A DNA stretch of 64,000 nt from positions 3,020,501 to 3,084,500 of the forward strand of contig NZ_AP021861.1 of NCBI RefSeq assembly GCF_009177095.1. Direction: 5' to 3'. Shown one piece after another: positions 17,672 through 26,896 of this stretch. The stretch comes from Lacipirellula parvula. GTDB taxonomy: Bacteria; Planctomycetota; Planctomycetia; Pirellulales; Lacipirellulaceae. Position 1 is the stretch's first letter, and every line of letters starts with the position of its first letter. Below the pieces are notes generated by a model. The model worked only from the letters and a program-made list of their open reading frames with translations. It made no database searches and was not told the DNA's origin. The position numbers and the translations under genes were made by a program.

Positions 17672-17891
17672 GGCGTCCGAGCGAAGAATGCTCACCGAGG
17701 CGAATTACATGAGGAAAACCTTGGTATCATGCTACCGAGTTGTCGGCTCGGGGGCACGACGCGGTGCTGGCTTCGCGACTGGCGCCCGTTGTGAGAGGCC
17801 TCTCCGGCTGCGACCTCGGTCGCCATCGGGAGCAACGATTCCTCAACGCGCAACTTGCAACCTACCAACAAGTTCTGGCAAAATCAGCGGC

Positions 17892-18191
17892 ATGACGAAA
17901 CCCCGACTTTCCATTCGCCGCCTGGCGCTGATCGTGCTCGTCGCAGCGATTGTCTTTGCCATCGCTTCCCAGCCCCCGGTCATCGCGGGGATCGTCATTG
18001 GACTGCTGAGTTTCCCGCTCGCCTTTCTCGTGCAGGCGGCGTTCTTCACGGTCGGCTCGGCGTTCGGTCGCTGGTTAGGTCCCGTCGACGTCGTCGCGCG
18101 AACCAATCGCGGCGGCATCGAGCACTCCTCGCTCGCCACGGCGGCCAACGCGCGCGACACGGCGGCTGACCCATCTTCCGGCGCCCCATGA
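17892..18191 (+). CDS. Small membrane protein, first gene of ABC exporter operon
   Basis: This 99-aa protein has a basic N-terminus (MTKPRLSIRRL) and two hydrophobic segments at about residues 11-28 and 30-55, followed by a hydrophilic tail. I do not recognise its family. Its TGA overlaps the ATG of the next gene (ATGA), so it is probably translationally coupled to the 769-aa protein and the ABC genes. A much longer in-frame reading upstream exists but has no plausible start and runs back through the divergent gene's leader. A role as a minor membrane component of the exporter is inference. Confidence 0.75.
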   Translation: MTKPRLSIRRLALIVLVAAIVFAIASQPPVIAGIVIGLLSFPLAFLVQAAFFTVGSAFGRWLGPVDVVARTNRGGIEHSSLATAANARDTAADPSSGAP

Positions 18192-20497
18192 AGGACTCCG
18201 CATTGGTCTGCACTCGATTCAAACTGGTTGGCTTGCTGGCGCTTTGCGCAACCTGCTGCATGGCGAGCGGGCTTCACGCTCAGACGGGTCGCTCGCGCCA
18301 GCCGGCGGCTCCCCAACTCGCCAACTCGCCTTTCGCGGCGATTCGATCAGTCATTGCCGCCGTTGGTCCGAATGGCCTCGTCGATGTCGGCGTTGATGGC
18401 GACGGCCTGACGCTTCCGATGGGGCCGAACGGCGCCGAGTACTCGACCCCCAATCGATACCGCCTTTCTGTGAAGAGCAACTGGCCCGGGATGTACGGCT
18501 ACCGCCCCGTGCAGGTGAAGATTCGCGCCGAGAATCCGGCTGCGAGCGATCACGAGCTCGAATTTCGCTTCGTCGGCGGCGATTGGAATCTCCGCTACAA
18601 CTCGATCACGGCTCGCACGAAGTTCATGCTCCGCCAGGGCGAACAAGAAGCTTCAACGACGTTACTCGTTCCCCAGTTTCAGTCATGGTACCGCTGTAGT
18701 TGGCAACTAAACGTCGATGGCACGCGCGACGATGACCTGACCCTGATTTCCTTCGATGCCAACGATCTCGTGGCGAATCGCGGGAACAACGGCAACGACG
18801 TGGCGGCGGCCGGCGTCTTGCTGAGTAGCTCGCAGCAGCTTGCAGCGATCGAGAATTTGAGCCAAACGCATTCCAACGCCACGGTGGCGCTGGAGATGCT
18901 CAAGCCCGAGGAAATGCCGACCGACTGGCTTGCGTACACCTCGCTGAACGTCGTCTTTGTGCCGGCCGCTCAGTTGCAGACGCTGATCGACGATCATCCG
19001 CAGCAGGCGACGGCGCTGCTCCGTTGGGTGTCGATGGGCGGAAACCTTTGGCTCGTCAGTGCTGGCTCGCGTTGGCAAGAAGTGACCAACGTCGAGCAGT
19101 TGCTGGCCGCTCGTGAGGGGCGCGACCGACCGCAGCCTAACGAGGCGTCGCCCGCGTCGAACGAGAGCTCCCTACCCGTGCGTTGGAAATTCGCACAACT
19201 CGACGGCCGCGCCCTCGATCCCGACCAAGGCGCCCTCTTGCTCACTGACTACGAGATTGCGGAAGTCCCTGTCGCCGAAACGCCCGTCAATCCGGCTAAT
19301 CCCGCCGCCGCTGCGGCGGCCGCTGCGCAAGCGATGATCCAGCCCATGATTGACCCCAAGCTTCCGAAAGACTCGGCCGAATGGTTCGCCGTGCGCGGGT
19401 GGGGGTTGGGAACCATCGTCGCCTTCCGTCGCAACCTTCACGGCAGAAGCGAAATGGACAACCAAGAAGCGACGCGCGTCTTCTCGCAGTCGCTGCTCGC
19501 CCCGCGACAACTTTGGGGCGGACGCTTCGGCAGCACCCCCGACGACGGCAACGTCGAGTTTAACGACTGGCTCATTCCCGGCGTCGGCCTGGCGCCTGTC
19601 GGCAGCTTTCAAATCTTGATTACGCTGTTCGTGCTGGCGATCGGGCCGCTCACCTATTGGCTCTTGCGTCGCGCCGGCAAGCTGCCGATGTTGATCGCCA
19701 TCGTGCCCGCCGCCGCGTTCCTGGCGACGTGCGGGCTGTTCGCTTACGGCATCCTTGCCGACGGGCTCGGGGCCCGCGTCCGGGGACGTAGCGTGACGCT
19801 GCTCGACCAACACACCGGCGCGTCCGCCAGTTGGGGACGCTACTCGTACTACGCCGGCATCGCGCCGCGCAGCGGGCTGAGCGTCCCCGTCGATCAGGCA
19901 ATGTTTCCGATTCTCCCCAATTGGTCGCCGGTCTTCGGTTTCGGCGGCCGGCGTTCGGCAAACGACCGCGAAATCGTTTGGTACGACCGGCAGGAACTGA
20001 CGCGCGGGTGGATTGCATCGCGCACGCCCACGCAATTCCACGCACTCGCGGCGCGTAAATCCTCGAAGCAACTGCAGCTGCGCCCGACCTCCGCCGGGAT
20101 GCGCGCCACGAACAAGTTGGAAGTCCCAATCATGGGCATCGCCATCCACGATTATGACGGCAAGTTCTACTGGTGCGAACCGCTGGCGCCGGATGAAGTT
20201 CGCGTCGTTCAGCCGCTTGAGCAGACGGAGGTCGCGTCGAGAGTGCGGCGCCTGTTCACCGAAAACTTGCCGGAGCTCCCCGCCGGCGATGATGGTCGGC
20301 AGCCCGGCAGCTACATGGGCTACGCGATCTCCGACAGCATCATGGAAGCGCGGTTGGCAGCCATCAATTCGCCGCAAGTCGCCGGTTGGGGACCAGGCCG
20401 ATACATCGCGTTCACGGAACGTGCGATCGAACTCGACCCCGGGTTGGAAGAGGTCAGCGAAGAACGAAGTTTCCACGTCGTCGAAGGGAGCTGGTAA
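18188..20497 (+). CDS. Large extracytoplasmic protein of ABC exporter operon
   Basis: This 769-aa protein has an N-terminal signal sequence (about residues 11-31), a long extracytoplasmic region, and two hydrophobic spans at about residues 475-495 and 503-525 (FQILITLFVLAIGPLTYWLL; MLIAIVPAAAFLATCGLFAY). A beta-rich C-terminal domain follows. A region around 215-300 (LLSSSQQLAAIENL; NVVFVPAAQLQTL; GGNLWLVSAG) resembles the class-I-amidotransferase-like fold seen in DUF4350/GldG-type proteins; that assignment is tentative. It is coupled by 4-nt overlap to the upstream gene and lies 2 nt before the ATPase gene, so it is probably a dedicated subunit of this exporter. Confidence 0.8.
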   Translation: MKDSALVCTRFKLVGLLALCATCCMASGLHAQTGRSRQPAAPQLANSPFAAIRSVIAAVGPNGLVDVGVDGDGLTLPMGPNGAEYSTPNRYRLSVKSNWPGMYGYRPVQVKIRAENPAASDHELEFRFVGGDWNLRYNSITARTKFMLRQGEQEASTTLLVPQFQSWYRCSWQLNVDGTRDDDLTLISFDANDLVANRGNNGNDVAAAGVLLSSSQQLAAIENLSQTHSNATVALEMLKPEEMPTDWLAYTSLNVVFVPAAQLQTLIDDHPQQATALLRWVSMGGNLWLVSAGSRWQEVTNVEQLLAAREGRDRPQPNEASPASNESSLPVRWKFAQLDGRALDPDQGALLLTDYEIAEVPVAETPVNPANPAAAAAAAAQAMIQPMIDPKLPKDSAEWFAVRGWGLGTIVAFRRNLHGRSEMDNQEATRVFSQSLLAPRQLWGGRFGSTPDDGNVEFNDWLIPGVGLAPVGSFQILITLFVLAIGPLTYWLLRRAGKLPMLIAIVPAAAFLATCGLFAYGILADGLGARVRGRSVTLLDQHTGASASWGRYSYYAGIAPRSGLSVPVDQAMFPILPNWSPVFGFGGRRSANDREIVWYDRQELTRGWIASRTPTQFHALAARKSSKQLQLRPTSAGMRATNKLEVPIMGIAIHDYDGKFYWCEPLAPDEVRVVQPLEQTEVASRVRRLFTENLPELPAGDDGRQPGSYMGYAISDSIMEARLAAINSPQVAGWGPGRYIAFTERAIELDPGLEEVSEERSFHVVEGSW

Positions 20498-20499
20498 CC

Positions 20500-21447
20500 A
20501 TGTTCCTCCCCCGACGCCCTCTCATTGAAGTCCGCGGCCTCCATCGCTACTTCGGCCCCACCAAGGCCGTCGTCGATATGAACTTCGAGGTCTACGCCGG
20601 CGAGGTTTTCGGCTACATCGGCCCGAACGGCGCCGGCAAGACCACCAGTATGCGGATTATCTCAACACTTGATGAGCCGACCTACGGCGACGCGCTCGTC
20701 GACGGTTTTTCGGTGGTCGACGACCCCGACCGCGTTCGCCGACGGTTAGGCTTCATGCCCGACTATTTCGGCACTTACCAGAATATGAACGTCGTCGAGT
20801 ACCTCGACTTCTTCGCCCGCGCGTACGGACTACGGGCGTACGATCGCAAGCGGGCGATCGACTATGCGATGGAGTTCACGCTGCTCGACCGCCTCGCCGA
20901 CAAGCCGATCAACGGCCTGTCGAAAGGCATGAAGCAGCGGCTCGCCCTCGGCCGCACGATGATCCACGACCCGGCGGTGCTGATTCTCGACGAACCAGCG
21001 GCAGGCCTTGACCCGCGGGCCCGCATCGAACTCCGCGAAATGATCGGCCGCCTCGCCGAAAGTCAAAAGACGGTGCTGATCAGTTCGCACATCCTCACCG
21101 AGCTTGCCGAGATGTGCCACCGCGTCGGCATCATCGAGCAAGGCCGCCTGCTTGCGGTCGGCACGGTCGACGAGATCAGCGGCCAGACCGAAACCCGCAG
21201 CGAGGTGCGGCTCCGGGTTCTCGACGATCCAACGGCGGTGTTGAACTTCCTCGAAGCTCGGGGTGACGTGCGCGACCTCACGATTCGCAACGGGCAGGTG
21301 ATTCTCACTCACGACGGCGGCCCTGAGGATCAGGCGAACCTCCTGCGCGTAATCGTCGACAGCGGTTTTAAGGTCGTGGAATTCGCCAGCAAAACCAAAA
21401 GTTTGGAAGACGTCTTCATGCACGTCACCGAAGGACGAGTGCAATGA
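20500..21447 (+). CDS. ABC transporter ATP-binding protein
   Basis: This 315-aa ATPase of the exporter (CcmA/NatA-like) type has Walker A GPNGAGKTT (41-49), signature LSKGMKQRLALGR (140-152), Walker B LILDEP (161-166) and the switch His in LISSHILTEL. A C-terminal domain of about 100 residues follows the nucleotide-binding core, as in gliding/antibiotic-type exporters. I chose the ATG of MFLPRRPLIEVRGL, preceded by GAAGGGAG. The longest frame starts 114 nt earlier, inside the preceding gene. It overlaps the permease gene by 4 nt. The substrate is unknown. Confidence 0.95.
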   Translation: MFLPRRPLIEVRGLHRYFGPTKAVVDMNFEVYAGEVFGYIGPNGAGKTTSMRIISTLDEPTYGDALVDGFSVVDDPDRVRRRLGFMPDYFGTYQNMNVVEYLDFFARAYGLRAYDRKRAIDYAMEFTLLDRLADKPINGLSKGMKQRLALGRTMIHDPAVLILDEPAAGLDPRARIELREMIGRLAESQKTVLISSHILTELAEMCHRVGIIEQGRLLAVGTVDEISGQTETRSEVRLRVLDDPTAVLNFLEARGDVRDLTIRNGQVILTHDGGPEDQANLLRVIVDSGFKVVEFASKTKSLEDVFMHVTEGRVQ

Positions 21448-23144
21448 CCCCCTTTTTAGCCGCTGCCGATACGGTAGACGCCCCGCCGCGCGCTTCGGGT
21501 TGGGGGCGCGCGTGGAACTCGCTCGAAAATCGCCTCGCCGCGATCGCCGATCACGCGAATCCGATTCTCGTGAAGGAAACGCGGCAAGCTCTCAAAAGCC
21601 GACAGTTCATCGTCACGTTTCTCGTCGTTCTCTTGGGCTGCTGGATCGTCAGCTTCGTCGGCATCGCCGTCGTTGGCCCACAGATCTACTTCGCCGCCGC
21701 CGGGCCGGGCATGCTTGCGGCCTACTACACGATTCTCATCGTGCCGCTGACGCTGATCGTCCCGTTCACCGCGTTCCGATCGCTCGCCGCCGAACAAGAA
21801 GAAAACACGTTCGACCTCCTTTCGATCACCGCTCTCGGTTCGCGGCAGATTGTCACGGGCAAGCTTTCCAGCTCCCTGGTGCAAATGGTCGTCTACCTGT
21901 CGGCGGTCAGCCCCTGCATTGCGTTCACGTTCTTGCTCCGCGGCGTCGATGCGGTGACCGTCGCCGTCCTGATGATCGTAGCAGTCCTCGCTTCGGTTGG
22001 TTTGTCGATGATCGCGCTAATGGTTGGCGCTATCGCTCGCGTCCGCAATTCGCAGGTGATCATTTCCGTGGCGCTTGTACTGGCGCTGGCCGGCGCCTGC
22101 TACGGCATGTGGTACGTCGGCATCGGAATCATCAGCAGCGGATCGGCGACGTTCCGCGATCCGGAATTTCTGGCCGTGGCCGTCATGATGTTCGCGTTCT
22201 ATGTCGCGACGTTTGGCATCATCCACGCGGCCGCGGCCGCCCAGGTGGCGTTCGTCAGCGAGAACCGTTCGACGCCGCTCCGTTGGTGGATGCTGGCTCA
22301 CCAGGCATGCCTAGTCGGGGCCCTGGCGGGGCTCGCTGTCGCGTTGCGATCGGACGGCTCCGCCGCGCCGCACCTAGGCAACGCGATCGCGATTACCGGC
22401 TGCGCAGTCGGCGCCGGCTACTGGTACCTGATGGGGGCGCTGATGACCGGCGAATGGCCTCATCTTTCGCGGCGCGTCCAGCGCTCGCTTCCTGTGTCGG
22501 CGGTGGGGCGCCCCTTCTTCAGCCTGCTCAATCCAGGGCCTGGTTCCGGCTATCTATTCGCCGTCGCCAATCTTTCAGCCATTAGCTTATTTGGTTTTGC
22601 TGCCGTGATCCTGCTAGACGGCGGCAGCAGCTCCGGCCGACCGTCGACCGAGCAAGCGGTCTATTTCGCGATCTTCTCCTGGTCGTACCTCGTCGCCTTC
22701 CTGGGCTTTGGCTGCCTGATCATCAACGCACTCCGTAAGTGGGTTTTCGTGCCGATGACGGCGGCGTTTCTCGTTCACGCCGTGCTGTTCCTTACCGCGA
22801 TCGGCGTACCGACCGTCATCCAAATGACCTCTCGCGAACTCCGCAACAGCGGCTACACGCTCTGGCAGATAACAAATCCAGTGTGGACGCTGAGCGAACT
22901 AGCCACCAGGAACCAAGGCGTCGACAACGTCCAGGCGGGCGTCCTGATCTACATTCTGCCGACCGCGGCAATCATCGCCCTGATGCTCAACATGCGAGCG
23001 ATCGGAACCGAGTTACTGCTCCAGCGGATTCCGGTGCCAGTACGGATCGTGGAAGACGAGGCCGAACTGAAGGCCGCCACGTCGCGCGGGCCCAGCAGTC
23101 CGTGGGACGTCGATGATGAGGATGCAACCGCAGCCACCTCTTAG
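21444..23144 (+). CDS. ABC-2 type transporter permease
   Basis: This is a 566-aa integral membrane protein with about 12 hydrophobic segments. The N-terminal NPILVKETRQALKSRQF motif (about residues 39-55) is characteristic of ABC-2 permeases of this planctomycete/gliding-type group, as is the FRSLAAEQEENTFDLLSITAL cytoplasmic segment (written RSLAAEQEENTFDLL, about 110-125). The ATG overlaps the ATPase stop (ATGA), so the two are coupled and must form one exporter. A low-complexity acidic tail (DVDDEDAT) ends the protein. Fusion of two six-helix halves is possible given the length. Confidence 0.92.
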   Translation: MTPFLAAADTVDAPPRASGWGRAWNSLENRLAAIADHANPILVKETRQALKSRQFIVTFLVVLLGCWIVSFVGIAVVGPQIYFAAAGPGMLAAYYTILIVPLTLIVPFTAFRSLAAEQEENTFDLLSITALGSRQIVTGKLSSSLVQMVVYLSAVSPCIAFTFLLRGVDAVTVAVLMIVAVLASVGLSMIALMVGAIARVRNSQVIISVALVLALAGACYGMWYVGIGIISSGSATFRDPEFLAVAVMMFAFYVATFGIIHAAAAAQVAFVSENRSTPLRWWMLAHQACLVGALAGLAVALRSDGSAAPHLGNAIAITGCAVGAGYWYLMGALMTGEWPHLSRRVQRSLPVSAVGRPFFSLLNPGPGSGYLFAVANLSAISLFGFAAVILLDGGSSSGRPSTEQAVYFAIFSWSYLVAFLGFGCLIINALRKWVFVPMTAAFLVHAVLFLTAIGVPTVIQMTSRELRNSGYTLWQITNPVWTLSELATRNQGVDNVQAGVLIYILPTAAIIALMLNMRAIGTELLLQRIPVPVRIVEDEAELKAATSRGPSSPWDVDDEDATAATS

Positions 23145-23164
23145 AACGAGTTGCGCGGACGCAT

Positions 23165-23225
23165 CTAGCCCCGGGCTCCGTCCGGGGGTAGGCCGCCGCT
23201 CCGGTCAACGTTGCCCTAGGTAGTA
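23165..23225. repeat. REP-like unit G2, right arm degenerate
   Basis: The left arm TAGCCCCGGGCTCCGTCCGG closely matches the other G elements, with one stem mismatch. The expected right arm is decayed (CCCTAGGTAGT). It follows the permease stop and lies in the convergent gap with the pseudopilin gene. Confidence 0.7.
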
Positions 23226-23285
23226 GTGCTATCCACAGTCGAAGCCGACGATTGCTCGCGAAGCAACGACGACGCGACGGCCGCT

Positions 23286-23606
23286 CTATTGCGCCTGACC
23301 CGTTTCCTCGTTCAGCACAAACGGCTGTCCCGTCACCGGGTTGAGCGGCAGCCCGTCGGGAAAGAACTCAGGATCGTTGGCCAGATCCGCCATCGCCGTC
23401 GGCCATGTGCCATGCTCCGCGTGATAACGCTTGACGGCGACGTCGATCGCGGCGGCGTAGTGGTCGCGAATTTTCTCTTTCCCCAACGATTCGTCGATCA
23501 CCACGCGCGGCACGACGATCGCGGCCAGAATTCCGACAATCGTCGACACAGCGAAAAATTCAATCAACGAGAAGCCGTAGCGCAGCGGCCATTTCACGCG
23601 GATCAT
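23286..23606 (-). CDS. Type IV pilin-like / GspG-like pseudopilin
   Basis: This 106-aa protein has a class III (prepilin) signal: a short basic leader RVKWPLRYG, cleavage predicted at Gly11-Phe12, and a hydrophobic helix FSLIEFFAVSTIVGILAAIV with the conserved Glu at mature position 5. The rest is a short hydrophilic pilin body (AIDVAVKRYHAEHGTWP; NPVTGQPFVLNEETG) like type II secretion major pseudopilins, which are usually about 140 aa, so this is short. GGGGGAAC precedes the chosen ATG; an earlier ATG would add a non-pilin leader. No other secretion genes are adjacent, so a prepilin peptidase must be encoded elsewhere. Confidence 0.85.
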   Translation of the reverse strand: MIRVKWPLRYGFSLIEFFAVSTIVGILAAIVVPRVVIDESLGKEKIRDHYAAAIDVAVKRYHAEHGTWPTAMADLANDPEFFPDGLPLNPVTGQPFVLNEETGQAQ

Positions 23607-23807
23607 GACAATGTTCCCCCTAGGCGACGCTGACTCGAACGCGGCTCCAACGGAGCGGCGCAGCACGGCGTCGAAAAAATGTACGTCGCCCAGCCCGCAT
23701 GCGGATGCGTGACGCTAGGGACGAGCGGGGGCCTGGTCGCTGACCGCGATGAAGCTGCCGACTGTAGCGATTGCAACGCCGCGCGGCGTTGAGTCGGCAA
23801 ACGCCGA

Positions 23808-24209
23808 CTAGCGCCGCAAGCCGCACGCCTGCGGCTGCGATTCGTACACCGCCTTCAGCACGTCGCGTCGCGAAATCAACCCCACCAGCCGCCCGCGGTC
23901 GAGCACCGGCACGCGGCGGACGCGGTGGACGATGAACTGGTCGGCAACCTTGCGAATCGGGTCGTCCGCGTTCACCGACAGCACTTCCGCCGTCATATGC
24001 TGGTCCACCTTGTCGCACGCCGTCTTCGGGTCGTAGGCGGTCGTCAGCAGCGCGAATTCCGTGATGATTCCGACCAGTCGATGGCTTTCGTCGACCACGG
24101 GCAACCCGCTCACTTCTCGCAGCATGATCAGTTCGATCGCCTCTTGCAGGAAGGCGTCAGGGCCAATCGTAACGACGCGATCGGTCATAATGTCGCGGGC
24201 GGTGAGCAT
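23808..24209 (-). CDS. CBS-domain pair protein
   Basis: This 133-aa protein consists of two tandem CBS motifs. The first begins LTARDIMTDRVVTIGPDAFL and ends SGLPVVDESHRLVGIITEFAL (motif GLPVVDESHRLVGIIT); the second runs from DQHMTAEVLSVNADDPI to RRVPVLDRGRLVGLISRRDVLKAV (motif RVPVLDRGRLVGLISRRD). Such stand-alone pairs bind adenine nucleotides and act as energy or ligand sensors for partner proteins. AAGGA lies 7 nt before the ATG. No obvious partner is next to it. It is followed by a REP-poor gap of about 200 nt before the pseudopilin stop. Confidence 0.93.
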   Translation of the reverse strand: MLTARDIMTDRVVTIGPDAFLQEAIELIMLREVSGLPVVDESHRLVGIITEFALLTTAYDPKTACDKVDQHMTAEVLSVNADDPIRKVADQFIVHRVRRVPVLDRGRLVGLISRRDVLKAVYESQPQACGLRR

Positions 24210-24477
24210 ACGGCATTCCTTGCGGGTTGCGGCGAGCGTTCAGGACGAACGTCGCGGATGAAAAGGTTGGCCGCGCGGCGCGGGCCGTTGCGGCATTAGG
24301 AAACATAGTTCAAGAATTTGCGATGGCGAGACTGCCGAAAGAGAGTTTTCGCGTCCCGTCGGCGCTTGCCCGGCGACGCGGCGCGGGCCCTCCCAAACGG
24401 CACAATCCGCTCATGCAACGCCCACCCGCCGGCAACATCCTCGTTCGCGCGAGGCGACCAATCGCTCGGTTCTGCCT

Positions 24478-25677
24478 ATGATGGGAGTATCTCGCTCCTC
24501 CCTCGCCCTTCATCGCGTCACGCGCCCCATGCCAACGCCGCTGGGTACCGATCTCGAAGACGTCGCACTCGCTTATCGCGGGTACAACGTCACGAATTTG
24601 GGTCGCACCCGCGAGTTGCTGCACATTCCGGCGTACGCCCGGATCGTCAGCGAAGAACTCGTCCGCTACGGCCGCATTTGCAGCGAAGTGACCCGCCAGC
24701 CGTGCGACCTGCTGGCGTTGACCGAAACCAACGTCGAGCCGGGCCTCGATCAGTACGCTCACGCGATCGCGCTAATCGTCGCCGCCGAGGTTGCGCAGCT
24801 GCGACTGCTCCGCGAACTCCATGGCGTCGAATACACGCAAGCTCGACTTGCCTTCGGTTACAGCCTCGGCGAGATGATCGCGATTTGCCAATCTGGCGGG
24901 TTCGCGACGGAGGACTTAGTCCGCGTTCCGCTGGCGATGGCGGCCGATTGCGCCGATCTCGCTCGCGACGCCGAGATGGGCGTGCTGTTTTCGCGCGGCG
25001 GCGCCATTTCCGAACACGACGTCCGCCGCCTGTGCACCGACATCACCCGCCAAGGTCGCGGCACGATCGGCCTCTCGTCGATCCTCTCGCCGAACACTTA
25101 CCTGCTCATCGGCCAGGGGTACACGGTCGACCGCTTCAAAGAAGCGATGAAGGATGCATTGCCGGCCGCCGCTCACCTTCGCATCAACGAACACCGTTGG
25201 CCGCCGCTGCACACGCCGATCATTCGCCAGCGATACATCACCGACCGCGCGGCACTGATGCTCGACCAACTCGCCCCCGGCAAGTTTCCGCCGAAGCCGC
25301 CCGTCTTCTCGTTGGCGACGGGCAAACTGAACTACGACGAGTACTCCGCTCGCGACGTGCTAAGGCAGTGGATCGATCACCCGCAACGCCTGTGGGACGC
25401 GGTGGTCGAAACGCTTAACTGCGGAGCGACGACGGTGCTCCACATTGGCCCCGAGCCGAACCTAATTCTCGCGACATTCGCCCGTCTGGCCGAGAACGTC
25501 AAGCAGCAAACAAACGGCAAGACGTTCGACAGTTACCGCATGAAAGCGATGTCGGGCCTCGCGTCCCGGCCATGGTTGGCGTCGCTGCTGCCGAAGCGGG
25601 CTGCACTGCTCCGCGCACCACAGCTAAAACATATCGTCCTCGAAGACTGGCTCGTCGAGAACGCGCCGAAGCGATAA
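24478..25677 (+). CDS. FabD-like acyltransferase family protein
   Basis: This 399-aa protein resembles malonyl-CoA:ACP transacylases. The nucleophile motif reads GYSLGE (family GHSxGE) in ARLAFGYSLGEMIAI, and the catalytic His region reads PPLHTPII (family H-S/T-P). The N-terminal GQGxQ motif of FabD is replaced by YRGYNVTNLGRTREL, and no oxyanion Gln is evident, so activity may differ. It is longer than FabD (about 310 aa). The start is uncertain: ATG at 24478 or 24481, or MPTPLGTD at 24529; none has a clear RBS. No acyl-carrier protein or ketosynthase gene is adjacent, so a role in standard fatty-acid synthesis is doubtful. Confidence 0.8.
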   Translation: MMGVSRSSLALHRVTRPMPTPLGTDLEDVALAYRGYNVTNLGRTRELLHIPAYARIVSEELVRYGRICSEVTRQPCDLLALTETNVEPGLDQYAHAIALIVAAEVAQLRLLRELHGVEYTQARLAFGYSLGEMIAICQSGGFATEDLVRVPLAMAADCADLARDAEMGVLFSRGGAISEHDVRRLCTDITRQGRGTIGLSSILSPNTYLLIGQGYTVDRFKEAMKDALPAAAHLRINEHRWPPLHTPIIRQRYITDRAALMLDQLAPGKFPPKPPVFSLATGKLNYDEYSARDVLRQWIDHPQRLWDAVVETLNCGATTVLHIGPEPNLILATFARLAENVKQQTNGKTFDSYRMKAMSGLASRPWLASLLPKRAALLRAPQLKHIVLEDWLVENAPKR

Positions 25678-25701
25678 TGGCGACTGGTCGCCATTGCACC
25701 C

Positions 25702-25784
25702 TAGCCCCGGGCTCCGCCCGGGGGTGAATCACCATGCCGGTCGGCATCGTCGCGCGTTGTGCCACCCCCGGGCAGAGCCCGCGG
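25702..25784. repeat. REP-like inverted pair G3
   Basis: The left arm CTAGCCCCGGGCTCCGCCCG and the right arm ACCCCCGGGCAGAGCCCG are inverted around a 37-nt spacer. The right-arm loop is AGA, that is TCT when oriented like the left arm. It lies between the convergent FabD-like gene and lipA. Confidence 0.9.
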
Positions 25785-25808
25785 CGATCCGAAAATGCGA
25801 GCAGCGCT

Positions 25809-26807
25809 CTACGAACCTAGCTGCACGTCATGCAACTGCACCGCCGGCGGCAAAATTCGCTTGCCCGTGCGAGCCTCTTCCAACAGCGTCTCCGCCCGGT
25901 ACGAGCTCCGCACCAGTGGCCCCGACGCAACGCCCTTGAAGCCCATTTCGCGGGCAAGCATTTCATACTCAAGAAACTGTCGCGGTTCAACGTACCGATC
26001 GACCGGCAAGAACCGCGTTCCCGGCCGACCCGGCGCGAGGTATTGACCGAGCGTCAGCAACTCGACGCCCGCGCTCTGCAGTTGCCGCATCGCATCCACG
26101 ACTTCGTCGTCAGTTTCGCCGACGCCAACCATCAGGCTGCTCTTCGTCGGGATGTCGGGCCGCAACGCTCGCGCTCGTGAAAGAACCTCCAGGCTCTGTG
26201 TGAACGACGCCCGCGGATCACGCACCACTTTATCCATCCGCGGCACGCACTCGACGTTGTGCGCGAACACCGAGAGCGGAATCCCCTCAACCAGCGCCAG
26301 CAACGCGTCCCAGTTGCCGGCGAGATCGCTCGACAGCAACTCGATTCCCGTCTGTGGCAGCCGACGGTGAACTGCCTCGACGCAGCGGCGGTAATGGCCC
26401 GCCCCGCCGTCCGGCATGTCGTCGCGATTCACGACGGTGATGACGACGTAGTCGAGCTTCAATCGCTCCACCGCATCGGCCAGCCGTTTCGGTTCGTCGA
26501 AATCGGGCAGCGGCGGCGCCTTGAGCGTCTCCACCGAACAGAACCGACAACCCCGCGTGCAGCTTTGCCCGGCGACCATGAACGTCGCCGTTCCGCGAGC
26601 CCAGCAGTCGTGAATGTTCGGGCAGCGGGCCTCTTCGCAAACCGTGTGGAGCTGATTCCCCGCTACGGCGCCCTGCGTGATGTTGAACACTTCCTGCCCG
26701 CGACCGGCAGGCAAGTTCACGCGCAGCCACTCCGGCAACCGCCGACGGGGCGGATCGACCACAGGCAACGGATTAGCGACGGGCAAGGCGGCGGCGGGCT
26801 CAGTCAT
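25809..26807 (-). CDS. lipA: Lipoyl synthase
   Basis: LipA is a radical-SAM enzyme that inserts two sulfurs into protein-bound octanoyl groups to make lipoyl cofactors for 2-oxoacid dehydrogenases and the glycine cleavage system. The 332-aa protein has both clusters: the auxiliary cluster C57-x4-C62-x5-C68 in CEEARCPNIHDC and the radical-SAM C83-x3-C87-x2-C90 in CTRGCRFC. The C-terminal RSSYRAE motif, whose first Ser region ligates the auxiliary cluster, is present. AAGGAG lies about 12 nt upstream of the ATG. No lipB is next to it. It is separated from cysK by about 90 nt in the divergent-free minus-strand direction and could share its transcript. Confidence 0.97.
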   Translation of the reverse strand: MTEPAAALPVANPLPVVDPPRRRLPEWLRVNLPAGRGQEVFNITQGAVAGNQLHTVCEEARCPNIHDCWARGTATFMVAGQSCTRGCRFCSVETLKAPPLPDFDEPKRLADAVERLKLDYVVITVVNRDDMPDGGAGHYRRCVEAVHRRLPQTGIELLSSDLAGNWDALLALVEGIPLSVFAHNVECVPRMDKVVRDPRASFTQSLEVLSRARALRPDIPTKSSLMVGVGETDDEVVDAMRQLQSAGVELLTLGQYLAPGRPGTRFLPVDRYVEPRQFLEYEMLAREMGFKGVASGPLVRSSYRAETLLEEARTGKRILPPAVQLHDVQLGS

Positions 26808-26896
26808 GCGATTCGGCAGGCTCCTTAACCACCCATTATCCTCGACTCTAGGTCGACGACAATAGGCCTAAGAAGCCCGCCAATGCTCGATCGCGA

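Noticed and set aside
17586-17891. N-terminal extension of the small membrane protein by 102 codons
   Set aside because: The extension overlaps the start of the divergent secreted-protein gene and has no coding character; the ATG at 17892 directly begins a basic plus hydrophobic N-terminus.
19172-20476. A 434-codon minus-strand open frame opposite the large exporter subunit
   Set aside because: It lies opposite a gene with signal peptide, membrane spans and tight operon spacing; the composition is typical of an antisense shadow.
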